Position numbers and translations under genes: made by a program. This document shows, one piece after another, positions 1-8,010 of a DNA stretch of 39,638 nt. The notes below the pieces were generated by a model. It was not told where the DNA came from and made no database searches. It saw only the letters and a program-made list of their open reading frames with translations. Position 1 is the first letter of the stretch. Every line of letters starts with the position of its first letter. Source of the stretch: Desulfomonile tiedjei (lineage in GTDB: Bacteria > Desulfobacterota > Desulfomonilia > Desulfomonilales > Desulfomonilaceae); contig JACRDF010000018.1 of the NCBI GenBank assembly GCA_016212925.1, positions 1-39,638 of the forward strand, given 5' to 3'.

Positions 1-2
1 CA

Positions 3-46
3 GGAGCGTGTCGCCCTATCGTAGGGCGGGCCGTGCCCGCCGCTCC
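3..46. repeat. Intergenic palindromic repeat (GTAGGGCGGGC family)
   Basis: An imperfect inverted repeat with outer arms GGAGCG / CGCTCC and an inner GGCGGGC / GCCCGCC. Related GTAGGGCGG units occur at 22810-22880 and 26260-26310. No gene is seen in 1-230. Confidence 0.6.
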
Positions 47-170
47 CAGTCCTATTGAGACTGCCCCAAAAGTCATGAAAGAGGTGGAATCGTAGTAAGA
101 CCCCTCCTCGCCCTGCCCTCTCGTAAGGGAAGATGGAACTGTAACGCGGCTCCAAAGGCCCCCTATCGCT

Positions 171-200
171 CTCGTTCCCAGGCTGGAGCCTGGGAACGAG
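171..200. repeat. Perfect 14-bp inverted repeat
   Basis: Arms CTCGTTCCCAGGCT and AGCCTGGGAACGAG are separated by GG. It lies 40 bp before the first gene. There is no T-run, so a terminator role is uncertain; it looks like a dispersed intergenic palindrome. Confidence 0.7.
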
Positions 201-240
201 GGAAATTCTTGATGCCCACCACAACGGAGTTGTGACTTCC

Positions 241-660
241 ATGGCAATGTCTGACCGGGAACGTGCAAAACGAAACAGTGGTCCCACCTCCCCTGTTGAC
301 GACGCTTCACCCGAAAACTCTGCAGACGCCGCGAGTTCCCTCGATCCCGACCTGATCTGTCGAATGCGGGAGATTGCAGCGGCCGGGCTCAATCCATCGT
401 TGGCACTGGATCTGATCATCCGATTGATCGCGGAAGTCCCTGCCGCATCCAAACAGTCGATGGACCGGATAAAGATGCTGGACAAACTGCTAAACACCGC
501 CCGGGCCATGATGGAAACAAAGCTCAAAAACGAAGATGCAGCTCAGCTTGGGGCCAGGCTGGATCAGTTGGAAACGAGAATGGAGGAATTGCTAATGAAA
601 ACTTCCGAGTCCGACTGCAAGCCGCTGGAAGTGTGGAATGCCGGACAGCGGGAACCATGA
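241..660 (+). CDS. Small acidic protein upstream of TerL, possible small terminase subunit
   Basis: A protein of 139 aa if started at ATG 241, which has GGAG 11 bp upstream; GTG 232 is only 2 bp from that GGAG and is less likely. The N-terminus is low-complexity (Ser/Pro/Asp). The middle, from about residue 35, is helical with repeated Leu/Ile. The last 50 residues look like a coiled coil (LGARLDQLETRMEELL). It overlaps the start of the large terminase gene by 23 bp, the arrangement expected of a terS-terL pair. No DNA-binding motif is clearly recognisable, so the small-terminase call rests on position, size and helical character. Confidence 0.5.
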   Translation: MAMSDRERAKRNSGPTSPVDDASPENSADAASSLDPDLICRMREIAAAGLNPSLALDLIIRLIAEVPAASKQSMDRIKMLDKLLNTARAMMETKLKNEDAAQLGARLDQLETRMEELLMKTSESDCKPLEVWNAGQREP

Positions 661-2377
661 GCCGATACGGCAGGAGAATTTCTCTTTTCAGCGCCTGAAG
701 AATCGTGTCGAGAAACTGGCGGATGCGTTTCGGCGACTGGCCCCATCTGCGGGCGAGCGTGTTTTCGACATCCAAAAGTTCATAGAAGGCCTGAAGATCA
801 TCAACAAACAGGGTGAACTTGTCCCCCTGATAATGAATAGGTCACAGGAGATCGTATTTCACAGGCTCATGGAATGCCGTGAGAATAGGGTCCCCGCGCG
901 TTTCATCTGCTGCAAATCGCGGCAACTAGGCATCTCCACGCTGATCGAGGCGTTCATATTCGCTCTGGTAACGCGGTATCCCAGGCGTTTCGGACTGGTG
1001 GCCGCTCATTCCATTGAAAGCGCTCAAGTGCTGTTCGCGATGGCTCAGCGCTTCCGCCGACACCTTCTTCCCCCGGACCTCGCGTCTCCCCTTGCCAGGA
1101 GCAGCGTCAGATGTCTCGAATATGCTCCCCCGCACTACTCCAAGATTCAGGTGGACACCGCCGGTAACCGCAACCTTGGCCGTGGAGGCACGTTTCATTA
1201 TGTCCACGCCAGCGAGGTGGCCTTTTGGGAAAACCCGGAAGACCCTGTCCTCGGCATCAACCAGTCAGTCCCGCAGCACTGGGACACGCTGGTCTTTTGG
1301 GAATCTACCGCAAACGGAATTCATAACCTCTTCCACAGAACGTGGGTCGCGGCTGAGCGTGGCGAATCCGACATGCAACCCATATTTCTCTCCTGGAAGG
1401 GTTTCCCGGAGTACAGCCTGCCGTGTGCGCCTTCAGAGCGCCTTTCATTGACCGAAACCGAAAGCAAATATGCAAGCGCCCATGCCTTAGACCCCTCGCA
1501 GATGAAATGGGCCTGCTACACCAAGAAAAATCAGTGCCACAACTCCTGGGAGAAGTTCCATCAGGAATACCCAGCGGCGCCTCATCTGGCCTTCTTGTTT
1601 ACCGGTATGCCCTGGTTCGATCAAGAGGTGCTTCAGGAGCTTATCGAGCACACTGAGCGACCGCCTCTGACGCAGGGATATCTGGAGTTCTGTCCCGGCA
1701 ATTCCGCGGAGGCACGGTTCGTCGAACAAGCCGATGGGCCGCTGATGATCTGGAAACTCCCCGAGGCTTCTCTGAGTTACAGCCTCGGCATGGATGTCGG
1801 CGAAGGGATCGGGGCGGATTACACCGTTATTCAGGTGATATGCAACGAGACACGCGAAGTGGTTGCGGTTTACCGTTCCAACAGGGTTCGCGCCGAGAGC
1901 GCGGGAGTGGATGCCTATCTTCTGGGCTCTTATTACAATTTCGGGCTGCTGGGAATCGAGCGCAACGGCCCGGGACTGGCTACGCTGGCTGTCTGCGAAC
2001 GCGGGTTGGCAGAATATCCCCAGATCACGGGCTATCCAAATCTGTACTACCACACCTACACCGACCGAAAGATTCCGGAAGAAACCCGGAGGCTCGGATG
2101 GATCACCAACCGCACCACCAAAGAGGCAATGCTCAGTCGGCTGGCAGAAACCCTGGAAAGCCGGGGCCTGAAAATCTTCAGCAAGACAACGCTGCTGGAG
2201 ATGCAAGGTTTCGTATGGGACCCCGAGAAGAAAACCTTCAGGCAGAACTACAAATCACCTGATTCCAGGCTCACTCACGATGATGAGATCATGGCCCTGG
2301 CCATTGCCAACGAGATGCGCACGCACAGTTGGGAAAACCGGTTCATTGCAGGCCGGTTGCCAAAAGGGGAGTTTTAG
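638..2377 (+). CDS. terL: Phage terminase large subunit (DNA packaging ATPase/nuclease)
   Basis: Large terminases couple ATP hydrolysis to packaging of phage DNA and cut it with an RNase H-like nuclease. The 579-aa protein has an ATPase half with a deviant Walker A, CCKSRQLGIST (residues 91-101), a Walker B-like stretch FHYVHASEVAFW (186-197) and a motif III-like ESTANG (222-227). In the nuclease half, acidic residues sit at GMDVGEG (Asp386), IERNGPG (Glu441) and HDDEIMALA (548-549), the usual three metal-binding positions. The length is normal and no motif is missing, so the gene looks intact. The next genes are not portal or capsid genes, so this is either a prophage remnant or an unusual mobile unit whose remainder lies left of the window. 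Confidence 0.88.
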   Translation: MPDSGNHEPIRQENFSFQRLKNRVEKLADAFRRLAPSAGERVFDIQKFIEGLKIINKQGELVPLIMNRSQEIVFHRLMECRENRVPARFICCKSRQLGISTLIEAFIFALVTRYPRRFGLVAAHSIESAQVLFAMAQRFRRHLLPPDLASPLARSSVRCLEYAPPHYSKIQVDTAGNRNLGRGGTFHYVHASEVAFWENPEDPVLGINQSVPQHWDTLVFWESTANGIHNLFHRTWVAAERGESDMQPIFLSWKGFPEYSLPCAPSERLSLTETESKYASAHALDPSQMKWACYTKKNQCHNSWEKFHQEYPAAPHLAFLFTGMPWFDQEVLQELIEHTERPPLTQGYLEFCPGNSAEARFVEQADGPLMIWKLPEASLSYSLGMDVGEGIGADYTVIQVICNETREVVAVYRSNRVRAESAGVDAYLLGSYYNFGLLGIERNGPGLATLAVCERGLAEYPQITGYPNLYYHTYTDRKIPEETRRLGWITNRTTKEAMLSRLAETLESRGLKIFSKTTLLEMQGFVWDPEKKTFRQNYKSPDSRLTHDDEIMALAIANEMRTHSWENRFIAGRLPKGEF

Positions 2378-2381
2378 GACC

Positions 2382-3056
2382 ATGCGCGCGGAATACCGTG
2401 AAAACGGAACCATCGAGGTTTCAGGAACAAGTCGAAAAGAAGGATTCAACCGGATCTGGGCCGGGATCGGATGGCCCGATCAAGACACCGGCTATATCTG
2501 CATTGTGGGCGAGCGTCTCGAAGGACGCTACCATTGCTTGTGGGAAAAGCGGGGCGGCCTCTGGGAACTGGGCGACGCTGCCCTGGAGGCCAGGGACCGT
2601 TTTCTCGTGGACGTGATTTGGGTCGATGCTCGCGACGACCTCGCCACAGCCTATCTGAGGACCCTGGACGGCCTGTGTTTTTACGAAAATCCCTTTGAAA
2701 ACTCTTCTTCTTTTCAGCCCTCTTCCAACCCTTCCTCCTCCGATCGCTCCCTTTTCAGGGGCCGTGACACCACAGCCACAGTCATGGCCGTGCCGGACAA
2801 GACCCTTTCCAACTATCGTTCAGCCCTGGAAAAGACTCGAGGATTGATCCTCGCTGGCCGACTCTTGATCCACGAAGCAAACTGTCCCATATTAGGATAC
2901 ACGCTGCGACAACCGCTCGATGAGCTGCTCAAATCACCTGTCATGAAAGCCCTGGTCTGGGTCCTGACCGCTCTGGAAGACGCCAAGGGAAACGGCCTGC
3001 TCGAACCGATAGATTCCGATCCTTGGTACGCAAACATCCCGCGAAGCGACAAGTAA
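2382..3056 (+). CDS. Unrecognised protein following TerL
   Basis: This 224-aa protein starts at ATG 2382, 4 bp after the TerL stop, with AGGGGAG inside the TerL end. The reading frame stays open upstream inside terL, but an earlier start is unlikely. The N-terminal 100 residues are rich in Trp, Gly and Asp and look like a compact beta domain. A Ser/Pro/Phe-rich linker lies near residues 103-125. The C-terminal ~100 residues are helical. No family was recognised. Tight spacing makes it an operon partner of TerL. It lacks the size and features of a portal protein. Confidence 0.65.
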   Translation: MRAEYRENGTIEVSGTSRKEGFNRIWAGIGWPDQDTGYICIVGERLEGRYHCLWEKRGGLWELGDAALEARDRFLVDVIWVDARDDLATAYLRTLDGLCFYENPFENSSSFQPSSNPSSSDRSLFRGRDTTATVMAVPDKTLSNYRSALEKTRGLILAGRLLIHEANCPILGYTLRQPLDELLKSPVMKALVWVLTALEDAKGNGLLEPIDSDPWYANIPRSDK

Positions 3057-3084
3057 TCCCTTCCTTCCACCAAAGGAGACCACC

Positions 3085-3897
3085 ATGATTGAAACCGACC
3101 AGCAGCGGCGCTGGTGGTTCGCCACCCATCCGGAGTTTAGTTCGAGTCACACCGGGCAACGAAGCAAACATTCCAGCACCGAGGACGAAGAGTCCGGCAA
3201 GCCTTCCCCCGAGTCCATCGATGCGTACGTGGACGAAAAGCTGAAGCACGAGACGGACAATGTGATCATAGCAATGCTGCAAGAGATGAAGCGGTGGGCC
3301 GGGACAGCCGGTCAAAATCCGGAATCGTATGCAGAATTGGGCTTGGAATGGCCCGGTAAAGCACAGGATAAAGCAGAGGAAAAAGAAGAGCATGAGCAAG
3401 GCTGGAGTGATGGATACTGGGCCATTCACGATGGCAAGGCGCCGCCTGACTTGGCCCCGACAGACAAATCTCCATACGCTCAAGGCGTCAGAGAAGGGGC
3501 CATGGTCGCTCTCGATGAACAGGAGGCTTGGCGCCAAAAATGGGTCGACCCCATTCTATTCCTGTTAGGGAGCCATCCTTCACAGATTCTTGGCAAAAAC
3601 CTGACCGAGGCTGTAAGACCAAGACCCTCTCCAGACCATGATGCTCACCATATCGTACCGTGGAGGCATTGGGCAGCTCAGGAATCCAGAGACATACTTA
3701 AAAATTGGGGTATCGAGATGGATAGTGCAGCGAATGGAATGTGGCTGGAGCGTACTTATCATTGGCGACTCAGCAATAGTCGCCAGTACATGGACACAGT
3801 GTTCCACATGCTGGAAAAGGCGAACAGTAAAGCGGAGGCCGAAAAAATTCTAAGAGAGATCGCACACTTGCTGTCAACAAAGAAGTTCCCCCTTTGA
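3085..3897 (+). CDS. AHH-type HNH/Endo VII nuclease, likely phage-borne toxin
   Basis: AHH domains are HNH/endonuclease VII-fold nucleases found mostly as the toxic C-terminus of polymorphic toxins. In this 270-aa protein the signature DHDAHHIVPWRHW lies at residues 184-196 (AHH at 187-189). It is followed by the typical helix and NGMWL segment (217-221) and a final His-containing helix. The N-terminus has RRWWFATHPEFSSSH (8-22), then a charged helical region (45-70) and a linker rich in Lys, Glu and Gln (92-105). The start ATG 3085 follows AAAGGAGA. There is no signal peptide, so any delivery would depend on a phage particle or another carrier. It stands 28 bp after the TerL-linked gene, on the same strand. 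Confidence 0.75.
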   Translation: MIETDQQRRWWFATHPEFSSSHTGQRSKHSSTEDEESGKPSPESIDAYVDEKLKHETDNVIIAMLQEMKRWAGTAGQNPESYAELGLEWPGKAQDKAEEKEEHEQGWSDGYWAIHDGKAPPDLAPTDKSPYAQGVREGAMVALDEQEAWRQKWVDPILFLLGSHPSQILGKNLTEAVRPRPSPDHDAHHIVPWRHWAAQESRDILKNWGIEMDSAANGMWLERTYHWRLSNSRQYMDTVFHMLEKANSKAEAEKILREIAHLLSTKKFPL

Positions 3898-3984
3898 TTG
3901 GACATTTCCTTCAATGTGAGGGAGGTCTCCGCCTTTCCCCTCCATTCCAAACACGGATATTGTTATTGAAATTGCTCAACAGGC

Positions 3985-4500
3985 CTACCCGCAGAAGCCA
4001 ACTAAAGACACATATCGGGTTGGATCTGCATGAAGCCGCTCAGATACGAATGGCTGTGACACAAACTCTTTCACGTCGTCGTCCGCCCGCTTCAAGGATA
4101 TCCTCAGTTGACCACCTTGTTCCTGGCCGCTCGCAGGACCGTACAAAAGAATGATACTCATGTGAATTGCCAAATCATCAAACTCGGCCTCTTCATCGTC
4201 CCCAGGGGCAAAGACTTGCCGCGTGAATTCCAGGAACGCGGACTCAACGTCATCAAACTCCAGTTTGCCGTCTTTAAGTGGACGCAAATCAGTCGGCTCG
4301 GCGAATAGTAAATTCCGGCTCGCTCCCCACTGAAAGAGCAACATGTCATCATCCTTGTCAAGATCGGCCGTGAATATGCGTACTTCCTGGTAGAAGTGAA
4401 TAATTTGGTGTATTACCTCGACCGCGGTCAGGCGCCGTTCATGGCACAAACGGGCAAGCGACAAGAACCGGGCAATGGCTGTCTCTTGGTCAACTTCCAT
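3985..4500 (-). CDS. Acidic protein convergent with the AHH nuclease, candidate immunity protein
   Basis: This 171-aa protein is not recognised. It is strongly acidic, with clusters DLDKDDDM and APGDDEEAEFDD, a helical N-terminal half and a C-terminal LRISLKRADDDV segment. ATG 4500 follows AAGGATT at good spacing. It lies tail-to-tail with the nuclease gene, 87 bp apart. Many immunity proteins for nuclease toxins are small and acidic, which makes immunity a fair guess. They usually lie on the same strand directly after the toxin, and this one does not. An independent stress or regulatory role is equally possible. Confidence 0.55.
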   Translation of the reverse strand: MEVDQETAIARFLSLARLCHERRLTAVEVIHQIIHFYQEVRIFTADLDKDDDMLLFQWGASRNLLFAEPTDLRPLKDGKLEFDDVESAFLEFTRQVFAPGDDEEAEFDDLAIHMSIILLYGPASGQEQGGQLRISLKRADDDVKEFVSQPFVSERLHADPTRYVSLVGFCG

Positions 4501-4634
4501 GTTTCAATCCTTCGATCTATTTGGCTTGGGGCTTGGGTTCAAGCCTGCTCTTGGCTCATTTATTAACGCTACCTTTCGATTCCACGCGGGTGAGAGATGA
4601 GTCAAAAGCTGTCAACACACTTCCTCTCAAGCCT

Positions 4635-5360
4635 CTACGTAGTGACGGCCAATCGCTCTGAACCCTCGTTTGCCGTACCCGGTCGCAGGTGAATCGTACC
4701 TGCATCGCAATATCCTTTTTCAAAAGCAGCCGCGCTCACAACCCTCCTTCGGCCGTATTCCAATCTGATATTTGGGAAAGCGGCAGCCATGTAATTGTTT
4801 ATCATCTGTTCCTTGACCAGGACCAGGGCCTTACAGCCATCGCGTTCTACGGCCCTGATGGCTTGCGTTTGCTCCCGGAACCGCTCGCCGATCCGTTTGA
4901 CTGCTCCGTCCAAGTAGGCGGATTTCAGAGCAGCAGTGCTCCAGTTCCTGTTGTCTCCCTTGAGCCTGGGAAGGGCTCGCTCCAAGAGTCGGTGAAGCTG
5001 CCGGTAAAGAAACTGAAAGGTCGAGACAGCGACCGCCGCGTCAGCCGGGGTGCCTATGAACGATAAAATGGGGTCGGAGCCGTGTCGCCTGCGGATGATG
5101 TGCTCGCAATCGAATCCTTCGGCAACATGAATCAGCAACCCCTTCACCCAATTCCTGACAGCCTTGCCTACACGCACAGATGCCTCGGTGGGCTTGAGGG
5201 CGCTGTTCATATCGTCCGGCGGCAACTCTGCAATGCTCAAGTTGTACCTGGCCAGAAGCTCACGAGCCTTTGACGCGGCCAGGGCGGCCTCATTTTCATT
5301 GGGCGAATTGGAGAGCTCAAAGAGCTTCCTGACCTTCGACAGAACCTCTTCCTTGGTCAT
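4635..5360 (-). CDS. DUF2786-domain protein, phage/mobile-element associated
   Basis: The 241-aa protein has an N-terminal DUF2786-type helical motif (residues 1-45: VRKLFELSNSPNENEAALAA, then KARELLARYNL). A longer C-terminal domain follows, with FDCEHIIRRR and FIGTPADAAVAVSTFQFLYRQ, the pattern usually joined to DUF2786. The family is common in prophages and plasmids and its function is not established. ATG 5360 is chosen because the conserved domain begins there and AAAGGA lies 12 bp upstream; an extension to ATG 5444 reads through a poorly conserved leader. It may belong to the phage-derived islet. Confidence 0.72.
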   Translation of the reverse strand: MTKEEVLSKVRKLFELSNSPNENEAALAASKARELLARYNLSIAELPPDDMNSALKPTEASVRVGKAVRNWVKGLLIHVAEGFDCEHIIRRRHGSDPILSFIGTPADAAVAVSTFQFLYRQLHRLLERALPRLKGDNRNWSTAALKSAYLDGAVKRIGERFREQTQAIRAVERDGCKALVLVKEQMINNYMAAAFPNIRLEYGRRRVVSAAAFEKGYCDAGTIHLRPGTANEGSERLAVTT

Positions 5361-5526
5361 GGGTCGGTCATATCCTTTTGTGGGCGTAGGGATACAAATG
5401 CCGTATGGAAGATGGCGAATATAACAGATGAATGGCTGAGTCAATAGACTTCGGGCGTTGCGTGCGCGGGCTCGGGCTAGTCCCTAGAAACGTGCCGTTG
5501 CCTCGAGCCGTTATATTGCGAATCCA

Positions 5527-5919
5527 TCATTTCAACACTGCGATACACTCGATCTCGACGCGTGCCCCAAGCGCCAGCCCATTTGCTCCGAGGGCACTCC
5601 GCGCAGGCAGGTGCTTGGAGAAATAGGTTACATAGATCTCGTTCATCTTTGCCCATTCGCTCATGTCGGCCAGCATACAAGTGACCTTGACAACATGGTC
5701 GAGCGAGGAGCCATATTTTTCGAGAGTGGATTTAATGTTCTCCAGAGTCTGCCGTGTTTCGGCAGCAATTCCACCTGGAACCAGCTTGCGGGAGCTGTCT
5801 AATCCCAGTTGTCCCGACAGGTAGAGGATGTTTCCCACCCGTACCGCCTCGGAGAACGGAAAGCCCTTCAAGCTTTCCGAGGAAAGGTATTCAACTTCCG
5901 GTCTGTCTTCGCCACCCAT
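5527..5919 (-). CDS. RidA family (YjgF/YER057c/UK114) imine/enamine deaminase
   Basis: RidA proteins hydrolyse reactive enamine/imine intermediates released by PLP enzymes. The 130-aa length is normal for the family. Family features seen are PFSEAVRVGNILYLSGQLG (21-39), the TRQTLENIKSTLE helix (55-67), and LPARSALGANGLALGARVEIE (105-125). In the last, Arg107 matches the substrate-carboxylate-binding arginine of the family and Glu124 the usual acidic residue. The start has an excellent Shine-Dalgarno (GGAGG, 5 bp before ATG 5919). It stands alone, with no PLP enzyme next to it. Confidence 0.92.
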   Translation of the reverse strand: MGGEDRPEVEYLSSESLKGFPFSEAVRVGNILYLSGQLGLDSSRKLVPGGIAAETRQTLENIKSTLEKYGSSLDHVVKVTCMLADMSEWAKMNEIYVTYFSKHLPARSALGANGLALGARVEIECIAVLK

Positions 5920-6164
5920 GTTGTCCTCCTATTACCATGAGGCAAGGATGATTCCCTGTTTCCGAGAGAAGCGCCCCGAACTCGCAATGTTCGCGTTTCT
6001 TGACCATAATGCCTGGCTCGCGCCAAAGTCAATTCACTTCGGTACCAAAAGAGTTCCTTGCCCCGCTCCCAGCGCACGGAAATTGAGGGTGACCCGAGCC
6101 CTCATGATCGCAAAGCCGGTTTTCGGGATTTTCACGTGATGCTTATTGGGACAAGACTCGTTTC

Positions 6165-6575
6165 ATGATAAGCTGCATGCAACATCTTATTTCGGGAGAG
6201 TGGAGAGTGAATGCCATAGGAAAGGATTCCTTCGAAATTGTGCTGGAGCTTCCTGATCCTTGGGGGCCGGAATCCTCAAGGTCAGCGAGTGCTCCTATCC
6301 GGTGTCCGGAAAAGTATGACCCTGAAGGACCATTTGTCAGAACCGTTCCATTCTATCTCAAGCCGAGGGATGAGGAGGAAGTGGACGAAGAGGCGACCGA
6401 GGAGTGGGACGAAGATTTCGAGGACGAAGAAGACCTTGACGAGGACGACGAATACGACGAGGACGAAGACGAAGACGATTACGATGACGATGAAGAAGAC
6501 GATGAAGAAGACTTCTGGGACGAGGACTACGGCGACGAGGAATACGACGAAGACGAAGAAGAGGACGAAGGGTAG
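6165..6575 (+). CDS. Extremely acidic Asp/Glu-rich protein
   Basis: The protein has up to 136 aa. Residues 1-65 form an ordinary short domain (FEIVLELPDPWG, then a Ser/Pro stretch). From residue 68 to the end almost every residue is Asp, Glu or an aromatic (Tyr/Trp/Phe), giving a very large negative charge. A GTG at 6207 with GGGAGAG 6 bp upstream is a better ribosome site than ATG 6165, so the true protein may be 122 aa. The tail codons GAC/GAA/GAG/GAT are mixed, so this is not a simple trinucleotide run. Acidic tails of this sort occur in metal-binding or nucleic-acid-mimicking proteins, but nothing here decides the role. Confidence 0.6.
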   Translation: MISCMQHLISGEWRVNAIGKDSFEIVLELPDPWGPESSRSASAPIRCPEKYDPEGPFVRTVPFYLKPRDEEEVDEEATEEWDEDFEDEEDLDEDDEYDEDEDEDDYDDDEEDDEEDFWDEDYGDEEYDEDEEEDEG

Positions 6576-6676
6576 CCGCGTCGCAGCGTTGCGCTGTTCA
6601 TGAAGGATTATGGGAGTTCTTGCAACAAGGTTCGGGGCACTATTGGTGGCTTAATGAGTCGGATTTGAGTTGTTGT

Positions 6677-6713
6677 TGTGGGGCAGTCCCGCGAGCCGCG
6701 GGACTGCCCCACA
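6677..6713. repeat. Perfect 17-bp inverted repeat, GTGGGGCAGTCCCGCG family
   Basis: Arms TGTGGGGCAGTCCCGCG and CGCGGGACTGCCCCACA with loop AGC. It sits in the convergent gap between the acidic protein and the HMG-CoA lyase genes and may terminate both. Its core CAGTCCCGCG...CGCGGGA is the core of the element inside the lyase gene (7139-7198). Confidence 0.75.
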
Positions 6714-6775
6714 TATCTGCCATTCAGCCATCCCGGAGGTGCCACTGACCTGGTTCCCAGGTCGGTGCCGGCTAA

Positions 6776-7705
6776 TTATGGCGCGGGACTTCTGCCGAGC
6801 AGCGCCACCACATCCTCTGCGACCTGCCTGATTCTCTCCACATTTACTCCTGTTGAGAAGCCCATAGATTCTACTTCCTCTACCACGCGCTCTGTGGCAA
6901 TGTTTCCCGCCGCACCCGGTATAAACGGACAACCGCCCAGCCCGCCCACGGAAGTGTCAAATCGCCGTACTCCCATCTCCAAGGCCGCCTTCATATTCGC
7001 GATGCCTAATCCCCTGGTATCGTGGAGATGCATGGCAATCCGATCCATCGCGATAAGTCCTGCCAAAGACTCTAACACCCTTTTCACTGAATCCGGATCA
7101 CCCATTCCCGTCGTGTCTGCAAGGCCGATCTCGACCTGTCCGGCACAGTCCCGCGAATCGCGGGATTGCCTGCCTCCTTCAGGCAGGCGTGACCCCTGCC
7201 CCGCCATATTAAGCTCGGCCACGATCTCCGCGACCTTTTCAACCGGAACTGCTCCCTCGAAAAAGCACCCGAACGCACACATTACCCCCGCGGTGACGCT
7301 CAAGCCGTGAGCCAGCGCATGCCGTATCATGCCCGAGGCCTCAAGCAGCGCTTCTGTGGCGCTCTTGCCCACGTTTTTCCGGCTGTGGGTTTCTGACGCG
7401 GACACGTAGATCTCCACGTGGGGAACGCTCGCGGCTATCGCGCTTTCGAGCCCATGCTTGTTCAAGGCCAATGCACTGTACCTGACACCTGTTTTTTTGC
7501 CCACAAGCTGCCAGACCATGTCCGTTCCCGCCATCTGGGGAACGCGGCGAGCATCCACAAAAGACCCGATCTGAATCCTGGCCAGCCCCGAATTAACAAG
7601 CTTCTCAATCAGTTTCGCCCGCACCTCAGGCGAAAGCGCGCGACGCTCGTTCTGCAAGCCGTCCCTCGGGCCGACTTCCTGGAGTATGACCTTCTTATCA
7701 ACCAT
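6776..7705 (-). CDS. mvaB: Hydroxymethylglutaryl-CoA lyase with an in-frame repeat insertion
   Basis: HMG-CoA lyase splits 3-hydroxy-3-methylglutaryl-CoA into acetyl-CoA and acetoacetate in leucine or ketone-body metabolism. The family signatures are complete: EVGPRDGLQNE (10-20), SFVDARRVPQMAG (48-60), HLHDTRG (226-232, metal ligands), and GGLGGCPFIPGAAGNIATE (254-272) with the catalytic Cys259. Residues 171-190 are extra relative to the family. They are encoded by a palindromic repeat and end with a second copy of the AGQ tripeptide that precedes them. The insertion lies in a loop just before the conserved VEIGLADTTG strand. The frame is preserved and nothing else is lost, so the enzyme may still be active. 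The start is ATG 7705 with a weak GGA site upstream. Confidence 0.9.
   Translation of the reverse strand: MVDKKVILQEVGPRDGLQNERRALSPEVRAKLIEKLVNSGLARIQIGSFVDARRVPQMAGTDMVWQLVGKKTGVRYSALALNKHGLESAIAASVPHVEIYVSASETHSRKNVGKSATEALLEASGMIRHALAHGLSVTAGVMCAFGCFFEGAVPVEKVAEIVAELNMAGQGSRLPEGGRQSRDSRDCAGQVEIGLADTTGMGDPDSVKRVLESLAGLIAMDRIAMHLHDTRGLGIANMKAALEMGVRRFDTSVGGLGGCPFIPGAAGNIATERVVEEVESMGFSTGVNVERIRQVAEDVVALLGRSPAP
7139..7198. repeat. 60-bp palindromic element inserted in frame in the HMG-CoA lyase gene
   Basis: Two hairpins lie side by side: CAGTCCCGCG-AAT-CGCGGGATTG (7147-7169) and CCTGCC-TCCTT-CAGGCAGG nearby (7170-7187). The flanks CCTGTCCGG (7135-7143) and CCTGCCCCG (7195-7203) are near-identical at a 60-bp offset, like a target-site duplication. 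The first hairpin matches the intergenic repeats at 6677-6713 and near 20212. Confidence 0.75.
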
Positions 7706-7751
7706 GATCTGTCCGTTTAGTTGATCGCATCTACTCTATTTGTAATCATTC

Positions 7752-8010
7752 ACTTACGTGCGGGAGCGTCGCCCATGCCCCGAAGGGGCAGCCCAAAAGT
7801 AGCCACGGGCGTAAGCCCGTGGAGAATGGCCCACACAATCATTTGGATCACCGACCCTGGAGGGGTCGACCATGAATGTGAGTTGGACTTCGGGATTCGT
7901 CGACCCCTCCAGGGTCGGTGATTCAGGGCTGGGGCAGTGCTTCCGGTCCACGGGTTACACCCGTGGCTACCATTGGTACGCCCTTTCAGGGCTCAGAATC
8001 CCTTCTACCC
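7752..8010. repeat. Composite nested inverted repeats in the 7706-8268 gap
   Basis: An outer pair, CCACGGGCGTAAGCCCGTGG (near 7803) and CCACGGGTTACACCCGTGG (near 7948), encloses an inner pair. The inner pair is CACCGACCCTGGAGGGGTCGA (7848-7868) and TCGACCCCTCCAGGGTCGGTG (near 7899-7919). The whole is roughly mirror-symmetric around 7884. No convincing gene is present in 7706-8268. Confidence 0.65.

Noticed and set aside
6400-6570. Asp/Glu tail as a low-complexity sequencing artefact
   Set aside because: The frame is maintained, codons are mixed and the frame ends in a normal stop.
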